From positions 186,001 through 250,000 of the forward strand of contig ONOG01000001.1 of NCBI GenBank assembly GCA_900319385.1: a stretch of DNA of 64,000 bases. The letters run 5' to 3'. The stretch is from an uncultured Prevotellaceae bacterium. GTDB taxonomy: Bacteria; Bacteroidota; Bacteroidia; Bacteroidales; Bacteroidaceae. The notes beneath the pieces are model-generated. The model did not search any database, was not told the origin of the DNA, and saw nothing but the letters and a program-made list of their open reading frames with translations. Positions 8,326-19,800 of the stretch are shown here, piece after piece. The position numbers were made by a program, and so were the translations under genes. The number at the start of each line of letters is the position of its first letter. The first letter of the stretch is position 1.

Positions 8326-10488
8326 ATGGACGTAAACACCTTTTCTCTCGACACCCTCATCGGCACGGATTTCTCCCTGCCTATCACCGACCACACTTGG
8401 GTGTTTTTCATCGTGCTTGCCATCATTTTGCTGGCGCCGATGCTCTTCAGCCGGCTCCGCATTCCGCATCTGATTGGAATGATTCTGGCCGGTGTGCTGG
8501 TCGGCGAGCATGGGTTGAACCTGCTTGAGCGCGACGCTTCGTTCGAGCTCTTCGGGCAGGTGGGTATCTACTATATTATGTTTTTGGCAGGTTTGGAGAT
8601 GGATCTCGTGGGCCTGCGTCAGAACTTGAACCAGGGGCTCCTCTTTGGTGGCATGACTGCGCTGCTGCCATTCGTCCTGGGCTTTGCCGCAGGCTATTGG
8701 TGGCTGGGCTACAGTCTGCCCGCCGCTCTGCTGCTTGCCTGTATCTTTGCGAGCCACACGCTGGTGAGCTACCCCATCGTGGGGCGTTACGGTCTGTCGC
8801 GCCACCGGAGCGTGATGGTGAGTGTGGCGGCGACGATGATCGCCCTGCTATTCGCCCTGCTGGTGTTGGCCGGACTGTCGGGCACCCTGCGCGGAACTGC
8901 CGACGCCCTTTTCTGGGTGCTCTTTTTGCTGAAGATCGGCCTCTTTGCCGTCGTGCTTTTCTTTGTCTTCCCCCGTCTGATACGCGCTTTCTTCCGCCGC
9001 TACACCGACCGTGTGATGCAGTATATCTTCGTCATCGGCATGGTGTTCCTGGCTGCGGCGACAGCCGATCTGGCTGGGCTTGAGGGCATCCTGGGCGCTT
9101 TCCTCGCCGGACTGGTCTTCAATCGCTTCATTCCCCGTTCGGCTCCGCTGATGAACCGCATCGAGTTTGTGGGCAACGCCCTGTTCATCCCCTATTTCCT
9201 GATTGGCGTCGGCATGCTCGTCAATCTCGGTCCCCTCTTCACCAGCACCACGGCCCAGATCGTCGTGCTCGTGATGGTGGTGGTGGGCACGCTGACCAAG
9301 TATGTCGCAGCCTACGCTTCGCGCCGCCTGTTTGGCATGACCCGAGCCTCGGGCCTGATGATGTTCGGACTGACCGAAGCCCATGCGGCGGGTGCCCTGG
9401 CCATGGTGATGGTGGGCACAGAGCTTGTCCTGCCTTCGGGCCAACCGCTGATGGACAATGCCGTGCTCGACGGTGTGGTGGCCATGATTCTCATTTCGTG
9501 CATCATCAGCAGCATCGCGACCGACCAGGCAGCGCGCCAGCTCAAGCTGGAGCAGGAGACACAGGCCATCGACGAGCTGCAGCCGCTGAACGACGACGAG
9601 AAAATCCTGGTGCTGGTCAACGACACGGAGAACATTCCCACCATCATGCAGACCGCCATCATGATGCGCAACCCCGTGCTCAACCGCGGCCTCATTGCCC
9701 TCAATGTCGTCAACGACGAGGACCCCCAGGGGCTGCTGCGCCGCCACAGCAAGGAGTGCCTGCAGCAGGCAGAGCAGGTGGGTGCGGCTGCCGACGTGAA
9801 GGTGCAGACACAGAGCCGCCTGGCAGTGAACTTTGTCAACGGCGTCGTCCATGCTTTCCACGAGAACGATGCCTCCGAAATCATCTTCGGACAGCACCGC
9901 CGCCGTGCCGACGACGACACTTTCCTCGGGCGCTTTGCGTCGGGACTCATCGACAGCCTCACCCGCCAGATCATCATTGTCCACTTCGGCATCGCCGCCA
10001 ACACCTTCCGCCGCATCGTCGTCGCCGTGCCCGAACGCGCACAGTTCGAACCTGGCTTCTACCGCTGGGTGGAGCGTGTGGCACGCCTGGCCATCGAGAT
10101 CGGCTGCCGTGTCGAGTTCCACGCCCACGAAGAGACGGCCCAGCTCATCCAGGGCTACCTCAACCACTACCATCCCCTCATCCGCGACGAATACCAGCCG
10201 TTCAGCAGCGACGCGTCGCTCGAGGAATTTGCCAACTCGCTCAGCGACGACCACCTCTTCGTCCTTGTCACTGCCCGTCACGGCACGATCAGCTACGAGA
10301 AGCGCATGAGCCGCATGCAAGTGATGATGCAGAAGTATTTCGCCCAGAAGAGTTTCATGCTCGTCTTCCCCGACCAGCAAGGCGAAGCCGTCGATGTGCC
10401 TACCTTCATCGAGCCACACATCCATGGCACCTCGGGCAGCAGCCCCATCAACCGCTGGCTGTCGCGCTGGATTCGGAAGATAGGTTAG
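8326..10488 (+). CDS. CPA2-family cation/proton antiporter with C-terminal UspA-like region
   Basis: A 720-residue protein. Residues about 20-410 form a dozen transmembrane helices of the monovalent cation:proton antiporter-2 fold (LRIPHLIGMILAGVLVGEHG; LEGILGAFLAGLVFNR with the ion-binding-type acidic/Asn residues; GLTEAHAAGALAMV). About 430-720 is cytoplasmic and resembles two universal-stress-protein-like folds (KILVLVNDTENIPTIMQTAI; RRIVVAVPERAQFE). Family members exchange Na+ or K+ for H+ to control pH and salt. The Usp-like tail probably senses nucleotide or state. Seventy-two bases of low-complexity spacer separate it from the LolD-like gene. Confidence 0.92.
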   Translation: MDVNTFSLDTLIGTDFSLPITDHTWVFFIVLAIILLAPMLFSRLRIPHLIGMILAGVLVGEHGLNLLERDASFELFGQVGIYYIMFLAGLEMDLVGLRQNLNQGLLFGGMTALLPFVLGFAAGYWWLGYSLPAALLLACIFASHTLVSYPIVGRYGLSRHRSVMVSVAATMIALLFALLVLAGLSGTLRGTADALFWVLFLLKIGLFAVVLFFVFPRLIRAFFRRYTDRVMQYIFVIGMVFLAAATADLAGLEGILGAFLAGLVFNRFIPRSAPLMNRIEFVGNALFIPYFLIGVGMLVNLGPLFTSTTAQIVVLVMVVVGTLTKYVAAYASRRLFGMTRASGLMMFGLTEAHAAGALAMVMVGTELVLPSGQPLMDNAVLDGVVAMILISCIISSIATDQAARQLKLEQETQAIDELQPLNDDEKILVLVNDTENIPTIMQTAIMMRNPVLNRGLIALNVVNDEDPQGLLRRHSKECLQQAEQVGAAADVKVQTQSRLAVNFVNGVVHAFHENDASEIIFGQHRRRADDDTFLGRFASGLIDSLTRQIIIVHFGIAANTFRRIVVAVPERAQFEPGFYRWVERVARLAIEIGCRVEFHAHEETAQLIQGYLNHYHPLIRDEYQPFSSDASLEEFANSLSDDHLFVLVTARHGTISYEKRMSRMQVMMQKYFAQKSFMLVFPDQQGEAVDVPTFIEPHIHGTSGSSPINRWLSRWIRKIG

Positions 10489-10497
10489 GGCATGATC

Positions 10498-10560
10498 ACT
10501 TTTCACCTTTCACTTTTCACTTTTCACCTTTCACTTTTCACTTTACACTTTCCACTTTCC
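10498..10560 (+). repeat. Low-complexity spacer of TTTTCACTTTTCACCTTTCAC type
   Basis: About five imperfect copies of a 12-13-base unit. Similar tracts (either strand) lie at 22556-22572, 54160-54258 and 55999-56030, always between genes of one direction. The frame through this one is open, but it encodes only [13 protein letters not shown], so it is spacer and not part of the next protein. Confidence 0.75.
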
Positions 10561-11217
10561 ATGATTCAACTCCGCAATATTACCAAGTCCTTCGGCCAGC
10601 TCCAGGTGCTCAAAGGCATCGACCTCGACATCACGCGCGGCGAAATCGTCAGCATCGTCGGGCCCAGCGGCGCCGGCAAAACCACCTTGCTGCAGATCAT
10701 GGGCACCCTCGACGTGCCCGACTCAGGCACCGTCGTCATCGACGGCACCGACGTGACACGCCTCGGCCAGCGCGACATGGCACGTTTCCGCGGTCAGCAC
10801 CTCGGTTTCGTGTTCCAGTTCCACCAGTTGCTGCCCGAGTTCAGCGCCGTCGAAAACGTCATGATTCCTGCCATGATTGCCGGACAGGCGAAGCGTGCTG
10901 CCCACGAAAGGGCGCTCGAACTGCTCAGCTACCTCAAGCTGTCGGACCGTGCCGACCACAAGCCCAACGAGCTTTCGGGAGGCGAAAAGCAGCGTGTCGC
11001 CGTGGCGCGTGCCCTGATCAACCACCCCGACGTCATCCTTGCCGACGAACCGTCGGGCAGCCTCGACAGCCAAAACAAACAGGAGCTGCACCAACTCTTC
11101 TTCGACCTTCGCGACCGCTTCGGCCAGACCTTCGTCGTCGTGACCCACGACGAGCAGCTTGCCTCGCTCACCGACCGCAAAATCGAGATGCGCGATGGCA
11201 TGATTATTAATCATTAA
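10561..11217 (+). CDS. lolD: ABC transporter ATP-binding protein, LolD-like
   Basis: A 218-residue ATPase. Walker A is GPSGAGKTT (34-42), the Q-loop region is [18 protein letters not shown], the signature is [15 protein letters not shown] (about 138-152), and Walker B is [13 protein letters not shown]. The FHQLLPEF wording and size are typical of LolD, which with LolC/E extracts lipoproteins from the inner membrane. The related MacB and FtsE types are less likely. I chose the ATG before [10 protein letters not shown] because the 23 upstream codons are repeat spacer. A LolC/E-like permease is encoded 42 kb away, a separated arrangement common in this group, so pairing is inferred. Confidence 0.9.
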   Translation: MIQLRNITKSFGQLQVLKGIDLDITRGEIVSIVGPSGAGKTTLLQIMGTLDVPDSGTVVIDGTDVTRLGQRDMARFRGQHLGFVFQFHQLLPEFSAVENVMIPAMIAGQAKRAAHERALELLSYLKLSDRADHKPNELSGGEKQRVAVARALINHPDVILADEPSGSLDSQNKQELHQLFFDLRDRFGQTFVVVTHDEQLASLTDRKIEMRDGMIINH

Positions 11218-11286
11218 AAATTAATAATTAATAAATAAAGCAGTCATTGTCAACGGGCTGACGCCGACAAAAATAGAACAAACAGA

Positions 11287-12162
11287 ATGGAAAATACAAT
11301 CAGACTGGGCCGCCGCAACCGACTGACGGTGGTGCGTGCAGTGGACTTCGGCCTCTATCTCGACGCCGGAGAAATAGGCGACGTGCTGTTGCCGCAGCGT
11401 TATGTGACCGACGACATGCAGGTGGGCGACGTGCTCGACGTCTTCCTCTACCTCGATAGCGAGGAACGGCTCGTGGCGACCACCGACCAGCCCCTCGTCG
11501 AGGTCGGCGAGTTTGCCTGCCTTCAGGTGTCGTGGGTCAACGAATACGGGGCATTCCTCGACTGGGGCCTCATGAAAGACCTCTTCTGTCCCTTCCGCGA
11601 ACAGAAGCAGAAGATGCAGCAGGGCCGCCGCTACCTCATCTACTGCTACATCGACCCCATCACCTACCGCATCGTGGCGTCGGCCAAGGTCGAGAAATTC
11701 CTGTCGAAGGAGCGTCCCCCCTACAGCGGCGGCGACGAGGTGGCAGCCCTCATCCAGCAGCCCACCGAGCTGGGCCTGAAAGCCATCGTCGATGGACGCT
11801 ACAGCGGGCTGCTGTTCCACAACGAGATCTTCCAACCCCTCCGCGTGGGCGACCGCGTTCGTGCCTGGGTCAAGCAGGTTCGTCCCGACGGCAAGATCGA
11901 CCTCAAGCTGCAACAGCACTTCGGACATCTGCGCGTCACAGACTTCTCTGCCCAGCTGCTGGGTTACCTCCAGCAGCAGCCCGACGGCCACTGTCCGCTC
12001 GGCGACAAGAGCGATGCCGACGACATCTACCGCACTTTCGGCGTGTCGAAAAAGACCTTCAAGCGCGGCGTCGGCGACCTCTACAAACGCCATTTCCTCA
12101 CCATCGAGCCCGACGGCCTGCACCTCACCGAGCAGGGACGTGCCGAGGGCATCGAGGACTGA
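11287..12162 (+). CDS. S1-domain RNA-binding protein, CvfB/YitL family
   Basis: A 291-residue protein with three OB/S1-like modules (about 5-65, 70-140 and 148-215; for example NRLTVVRAVDFGLYLDAGEIGDVLLP and ELGLKAIVDGRYSGLLFHNEIF). A winged-helix C-terminus follows (DIYRTFGVSKKTFKRGVGDLYK). This layout is the CvfB family, which binds RNA and affects virulence or stress gene expression in Gram-positive bacteria. The exact role in Bacteroidales is not known to me. It starts 69 bases after the LolD-like gene and no terminator is visible in between. Confidence 0.88.
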   Translation: MENTIRLGRRNRLTVVRAVDFGLYLDAGEIGDVLLPQRYVTDDMQVGDVLDVFLYLDSEERLVATTDQPLVEVGEFACLQVSWVNEYGAFLDWGLMKDLFCPFREQKQKMQQGRRYLIYCYIDPITYRIVASAKVEKFLSKERPPYSGGDEVAALIQQPTELGLKAIVDGRYSGLLFHNEIFQPLRVGDRVRAWVKQVRPDGKIDLKLQQHFGHLRVTDFSAQLLGYLQQQPDGHCPLGDKSDADDIYRTFGVSKKTFKRGVGDLYKRHFLTIEPDGLHLTEQGRAEGIED

Positions 12163-12303
12163 AGGCACACGAAGGAAGCCAGCCCCGAGGTGTGACAGCG
12201 GGTCCTGCACACACTCCTCACTCCCTGAGTGCGACGAAAACCCCGCCCATCCGCCCTGCTTTCTCAGCTTCGCCGCAGCCGAAACCTGGATGAAGCGCCG
12301 ATG

Positions 12304-12398
12304 AAACTCAAAATATCATTGATATTTTTGAAAATTCCATTGAGATTTGTACAAATTCCATTGAGATTTCTGAAAATATCAATGATATTTTGAGTTTT
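12304..12398. repeat. 95-bp near-palindromic element with 21-bp internal units, copy A
   Basis: The ends mirror each other: AAACTCAAAATATCATTGAT against ATCAATGATATTTTGAGTTT. Between them run units of 21 bases, each starting near ATTGAGATTT or ATTGATATTT and ending AAATTCC. A second copy of the same length and plan stands at 56241-56335. Either strand could fold into a long hairpin. The 141 bases between the CvfB-like gene and this element show nothing I can name. Confidence 0.85.
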
Positions 12399-12486
12399 TT
12401 CTGCGCACCATCCGAGAATATTCTGCGCACCGACTGAGTATATTCTGCGCACCGACTGAGTATATTCCGCACACCGACCGAATATT
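12399..12486. repeat. 22-bp tandem repeat, four units
   Basis: Units of TTCTGCGCACCGACTGAGTA plus TA. Units 2 and 3 are identical, while 1 and 4 carry several changes each. The array begins where the 95-bp element ends. There are no spacers, so it is not a CRISPR. A degenerate start of the same motif (CTCCGCGCATTGCC) also follows the second 95-bp copy. Confidence 0.85.
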
Positions 12487-12724
12487 TTCCGGACTCTGAA
12501 TCAATTTTTGGGGGACGACAGACCACAGGCAGGGGTGATGGGGAAATGTCAATTCCTAATTTAGTTTTACCGGACACCGATAAATAATTTAGGCAGAAGT
12601 ATGGTTGTATCGGAAATATATCGTAACCTTACCGCCAAATCAGCCCGCATAGCAGGCCGACGACCTTGACTGAAGTATTTTCTACTCCTCCTCACGTGAA
12701 GCGCTGAACACCTGACTTGAATTT
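12487..12724. other. Gap without recognisable genes
   Basis: Nothing coding is visible between the tandem array and the gene remnant. Several in-frame stops interrupt the stretch leading into the remnant, consistent with decayed coding sequence. Confidence 0.5.
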
Positions 12725-13066
12725 GTGCCTAAGCTGACTGCCAACAACGTGGCCAACCTTTACGTCGGCACCGACGACAAAGTCCACATGCCCACCGAGC
12801 ACTACCGCGTCGATGCCTTCCAGGCATACTTCCTCATCGACCTCGGTGGTGGCGCACATGGCAAACCAGGTCCCTCACCGCTCCGAGAGGTCAAGCTCAA
12901 CATTGCCAGCGAGGGTATTCCTGTCAGAATCATCAGCATCACGTTCCCCGAGTCGCTCACCGACGGCGACAACGTGTGGTATGACCTGCAGGGACGTAAG
13001 TACACCACGCTTCCCACCCAAGGAGGCATCTACATCACGGGCGGAAAGAAGGTCCTGATCCGATAG
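12725..13066 (+). pseudogene. 3' remnant of a secreted Prevotella-type surface protein
   Basis: A 113-codon open frame with no signal peptide and a start only at GTG. It ends NVWYDLQGRKYTTLPTQGGIYITGGKKVLIR, the C-terminal module (YDLxGRK...GIYIxxGKKVL) seen at the end of many large secreted Prevotella proteins, where it probably serves export or anchoring. The GH27 protein in this window ends with the same kind of module. No upstream body is present, so I read it as the leftover tail of a deleted gene. Confidence 0.6.
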
Positions 13067-13105
13067 GGTCTGTACCGAAGAAACGCGTTTCCGCTGAGGA
13101 AAAGT

Positions 13106-13141
13106 GAACCCCGAAAGTTAGACAAAAAACTTTCAGGGTTC
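13106..13141. terminator. Hairpin between the remnant and glnN
   Basis: GAACCC-C-GAAAGT (13106-13118) pairs with ACTTTC-A-GGGTTC (13129-13141): twelve pairs and one internal mismatch. It stands 41 bases after the end of the leftward glnN operon and can stop transcription from that side. The T tracts beside it are short or displaced. Confidence 0.6.
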
Positions 13142-13181
13142 ATTTCGGAACGTTTTTTTATTTCTTTATTGATAGGCGTTT

Positions 13182-15401
<2,220 letters not shown>

Positions 15402-15407
15402 AGTTTT

Positions 15408-15450
15408 GTTTGGTTGTTTGGTTGTTTAGTTATTTGGTTGTTTGGTTATT
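15408..15450. repeat. GGTTGTTT simple repeat spanning the gltD stop codon
   Basis: About five imperfect copies of an 8-base unit occupy the gltD-glnN gap and encode the last residues of gltD (ITKQPNN). Copy-number change would alter that C-terminus or the glnN leader. Confidence 0.7.
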
Positions 15451-16793
15451 TGAGTGATATATTGGTGAATGCGTTCGGCCGTATTTCTGCCGGATGCAAT
15501 GGCTCTCACGACGAGTGACGCACCGTTGGCTGCATCGCCGCACACAAATACATTGTCGGGATAGGTGGGGTGTTCGGGTCGGAGAAAGCCCATGGCGAGA
15601 AAGACGATGTCGGCCTTGATGATTTCCTTCTTTCCGTCCAGTTTCATGAGGGGACGTCCTCCGTCGGGATTGGGTTCCCAGAAGACACCTTCGACTTCGA
15701 CGCCTTTCACCTGTCCGTTTTCGTCGCCGATGAAACGGTTGGTGTTGAGCAGCCAACGGCGTTCACAACCTTCCTCGTGGGACGAAGTCGTCTTCAGGAT
15801 GACGGGCCAGTTGGGCCATGGTGTGTCGGGATTGTGACCATAGGGCGGCTTGGGCATAATCTCAATCTGTGTGACGCTTTTGCATCCTTGACGATGGGCT
15901 GTGCCGATGCAGTCGGATCCCGTGTCACCACCGCCGATGACGAGGACGTGCTTGTCCTTGGCTGTGACGCGTTCTTCTTTCGAGAATTCCATACCGGCGA
16001 GTACACGGTTTTGCTGCGAGAGAAGTTCGAGGGCGAGATGGATGCCTTTCAGTTCACGACCAGGCGCCTTGAGGTCACGGGCTGTAGGTGTGCCAGTGGC
16101 GAGGACGACGGCATCGTATTCCTTTGCCAATTCTGCAACCGACTCGATGTTCTGGCCGTAGACGAAGTTAACGCCTTCCTGCTCCATGACACGGATACGG
16201 CGGTCGATGATGCGCTTGTTCAGCTTGAAGTTAGGGATGCCGTAGCGCAACAGTCCGCCAGCCGCTTCGTTCTTCTCGAACACAGTCACCTCGTAACCTT
16301 TGTAGTTGAGTTGGTTGGCAGCAGCAAGACCTGCAGGACCACTGCCCACGACGGCCACTTTCTTGCCGTTGCGAGTGGGATGTTCAATGGTTACATATCC
16401 TTCTTGATAGGCACGTTCGGTGATGGCGGCTTCGTTTTCGCGGTTGGTGACAGCGTCGCCTGTCGTAAGGTAGAGCACGCAGGCTTTCTCACAAAGTGCA
16501 GGACAAACACGACCAGTGAACTCGGGAAAGTCGTTGGTTTTCTTCAACAGTTTATAGGCAGTTTCCCAGTCGCCACGATAGAGCGCATCGTTCCATTCAG
16601 GGTCTTTGTTACCCAGCGGACATGCCCAGTGACAGAAAGGTACGCCACAGTCCATGCAACGGCTCGCCTGCTCCTGCCGGTCACGCGTGTTCAGCGTTTG
16701 TTCCACTTCACCAAAGTCGTGGATTCTGTCATGTATCGGCCGATACCCAGCCTCTTTGCGAGGTATGGTCATAAATGCTTTAGGATTTCCCAT
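15426..16793 (-). CDS. gltD: Glutamate synthase small (beta) subunit
   Basis: A 455-residue FAD-containing subunit. The N-terminal iron-sulfur motif is CMDCGVPFCHWACPLGN (about 42-58). The FAD-binding Rossmann motif is VVGSGPAGLAAANQLN (near 150) and the NADPH-binding motif is VIGGGDTGSDCIG (near 285). It takes electrons from NADPH and passes them to GltB for glutamate formation from glutamine and 2-oxoglutarate. It lies between gltB and glnN in one operon, 50 bases after gltB across a spacer of repeated GATTTACG units. Confidence 0.96.
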   Translation of the reverse strand: MGNPKAFMTIPRKEAGYRPIHDRIHDFGEVEQTLNTRDRQEQASRCMDCGVPFCHWACPLGNKDPEWNDALYRGDWETAYKLLKKTNDFPEFTGRVCPALCEKACVLYLTTGDAVTNRENEAAITERAYQEGYVTIEHPTRNGKKVAVVGSGPAGLAAANQLNYKGYEVTVFEKNEAAGGLLRYGIPNFKLNKRIIDRRIRVMEQEGVNFVYGQNIESVAELAKEYDAVVLATGTPTARDLKAPGRELKGIHLALELLSQQNRVLAGMEFSKEERVTAKDKHVLVIGGGDTGSDCIGTAHRQGCKSVTQIEIMPKPPYGHNPDTPWPNWPVILKTTSSHEEGCERRWLLNTNRFIGDENGQVKGVEVEGVFWEPNPDGGRPLMKLDGKKEIIKADIVFLAMGFLRPEHPTYPDNVFVCGDAANGASLVVRAIASGRNTAERIHQYITQITKQPNN

Positions 16794-16843
16794 TATGATT
16801 TACGATTTACGGATTTACGATTTACGATTTTTCAATTCTCAAT

Positions 16844-19800
16844 TCAATAGTCGCGTTGTATGTCGGCAATTTTCTCGTGCAGTTTGGCCAGTTTTTCGGC
16901 TTCGAGCACACGTTTGTACTCGATGGGCATCACCTGGATGAAGTCGTCACAGTAGCGCTGCCAATTGTCCAGCATCCGTCCCGCCAACTCACTGCCCGTG
17001 TGCAGATAGTGCTGTCTGATGAGTTCCAACAATTCTTTGCGGCCGACAGCATCCTCGACCAATCCCAGTTCGACCATGTCCATGTTGCAGAAATAGTCAA
17101 ACGTGTGGTCAGGGTCGTAGACATAAGCAATTCCCCCGCTCATACCTGCAGCGAAATTACGCCCCGTCTTGCCGAGCACTACCACACGGCCACCTGTCAT
17201 ATATTCGCAGCAGTGGTCGCCCGTGCCTTCCACCACGGCGATGGCACCGCTGTTGCGCACGGCAAAACGCTCGCCCACACGTCCGTTGACAAAGAGTTCA
17301 CCACTCGTGGCTCCATACAAGCCCGTGTTGCCGGCAATGATATTGTCTTCAGCCATGAAGTCTGCTCTGCGGCGCTTGGGAGGCATGATGCTGATACGTC
17401 CACCCGAAAGGCCCTTGCCAAAGTAGTCGTTGGTCTCGCCTTCGAGACGCAATTCAAGACCACGGACGGCAAATGCGCCGAACGACTGACCAGCCGAGCC
17501 TTTGAACTGTAAGCAGATGGTGCCGTCGGGCAGACCTTTCTCGCCATATCTCTTGGCAATGACACCCGAGAGCATCGTGCCCACGGCACGGTCGGTGTTG
17601 CGGATGGCATAGTCGAGGCTCACCTCTTCCTTTTTCTCGATGGCTGCAGCGGCGGCTTCGATGATTTCTTCGTCCATCACGCTACCCACATGGGTAAATT
17701 CGCCACGGTCCCAATACAGCGACTTGTCGGTCGGGGGACAGTGCAGCAGACGGGCGAAGTCGATACACTTCTGCTTCTCAGTCGCGCCATCCGTGTTGAC
17801 CTCGATGAGTTCCGTGTGGCCGATGATGTCTTTGAGACGGTGGACACCCAGTTCCGAAAGATATTCACGCACTTGTTCTGCCAAAAACGTGAAGAAGTTG
17901 ACCACATAGTCGGCCCTGCCCATGAAGCGGCGGCGCAAGGTCTCGTCTTGTGTGGCTACACCCACAGGACACGTGTTCGTGTTGCATTTTCGCATCATCA
18001 CACAGCCGAGGACGATGAGCGGAAGTGTTCCGAACGAAAACTCGTCAGCACCGAGCAGGGCCATGATAATCACATCCTTTGCTGTCTTCAACTGGCCGTC
18101 GGTCTGCAACCGTACCTGATGGCGAAGTCCGTTCATGACCAACGTCTGCTGCGTTTCCGCAAGTCCTATCTCAGGGCTGATGCCAGCGAAGCGCATCGAC
18201 GAGGCCGGACTGGCACCCGTACCGCCCTCTGCACCGCTGATAACGATGAGGTCGGCCTTTGCCTTCGCTACGCCAGCGGCAATGGTTCCCACACCACTCT
18301 CGGCAACGAGTTTCACGCTGACGGCTGCCGTGGGGTTGATGTTTTTGAGGTCGAAAATCAGTTGGGCCAAGTCCTCGATGCTGTAGATGTCATGGTGAGG
18401 CGGTGGCGAAATGAGGCTGATGCCAGGGATGGCATTGCGTGTCTTGGCGATGATGTCGTTGACCTTGAAACCAGGCAACTGTCCACCCTCACCAGGCTTG
18501 GCACCTTGCGCCACCTTGATTTGTATTTCCTCGGCATTGATGAGATATTCTGCTGTCACGCCGAAACGTCCGCTGGCTATCTGCTTTGTTTTGCTGCTAA
18601 GACTAATACCGTCCACAGCCGTATGGTAGCGGGCATTGTCCTCACCGCCTTCACCCGTATTGCTGCGCGTTCCCAACTTGTTCATCGCAATGGCCAAAGC
18701 CTCGTGGGCCTCGATGCTCAGTGCACCGAACGACATGGCCCCTGTCACAAAGTGTCTGACGATGCTCTCCACGGGTTCTATATCGTCGAGGGGAGTTGGC
18801 GTGGCAGCCTTCTTGAAGCCTAAGAAATCACGAAGGAAGATGGGCTTTTCCTTTTCATCAACCATCTTTGCCCACTCCTTGAACTTCTTATAACTGCCGA
18901 GCCTTGTGGCAATCTGCAGGTTTGCTATCGTTTCGGGATTCCAGGCATGAACAATTCCATCTTTTCGCCATGAGAACTGCCCGTTGTTGGGTAGAAATCC
19001 GTTCGGTTCCTCGGAGCGGAACGCCTCGTCGTTCAGCCGGATGGCATCGCGGGCTATCTCTTTCAAACCGATGCCGCCGAGGGTGCTCGTCTCTGTGCCA
19101 AAATAACGTTGTAATAAGTCTTCGCTCAGTCCGATGCTCTCAAATATCTTGGCACCGCGATAGGAACGGATGGTCGAGATGCCCATTTTCGACATGATTT
19201 TCTTCAGTCCCTTGTCCACCGCCTTGATATAGTTGCTTTCAGCTGTCGAGTACTCCTCCTGAATCAGATGCTTCTTCACGAGGTTGTCCAGCACGGCAAA
19301 CGTCATATAGGGGCAGATGGCACTGGCTCCGTAGCCCAACAGCAGGGCGGCGTGCATGACCTCGCGTATCTCACCGCTCTCGACGATAAGGGCAGTCTGC
19401 ACGCGTTTTCCCACTCGGATGAGATGATGGTGAACGGCACTCACGGCTAGCAGCGACGGTATGGCAACGTGCCGTGCGTCGATGTCGCGGTCGGTCAGGA
19501 TAATGTAGTTCACGCCTTCGTCGACTGACGTCTCCGCCTCTTGGCAAAGGTCGTCGATGGCAGTGCGCAGACCGTTTTCGCCTTTCTCCTTATCAAAGAG
19601 CATGGCCAGTTTCTTGGTCTTGAATCCCTTGTATCGGATGTTGCAGAGGATGTCGAGTTGCGTGTTGGTCAGCACGGGTTGAGGCAGTCGTACCATCTTG
19701 CAGTTGGAGGCATCGGGGGTGAGGATGTTCGTGCCCACAGCTCCGATATACTCTGTCAGACTCATCACCAGATCCTCACGAATAGGATCGATGGCAGGGT

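Noticed and set aside
8848..10506. Long antisense open frame over the antiporter gene
   Set aside because: His/Glu/Ala-rich translation without any domain. It is a shadow of the real gene on the plus strand.
9498..11210. Alternative-frame ORF across the antiporter and LolD genes
   Set aside because: Arg/Pro/His-rich composition and no motif. Both real genes occupy other frames.
12304..12486. CRISPR array
   Set aside because: The units are adjacent, with no unique spacers, and no cas gene is in the window.
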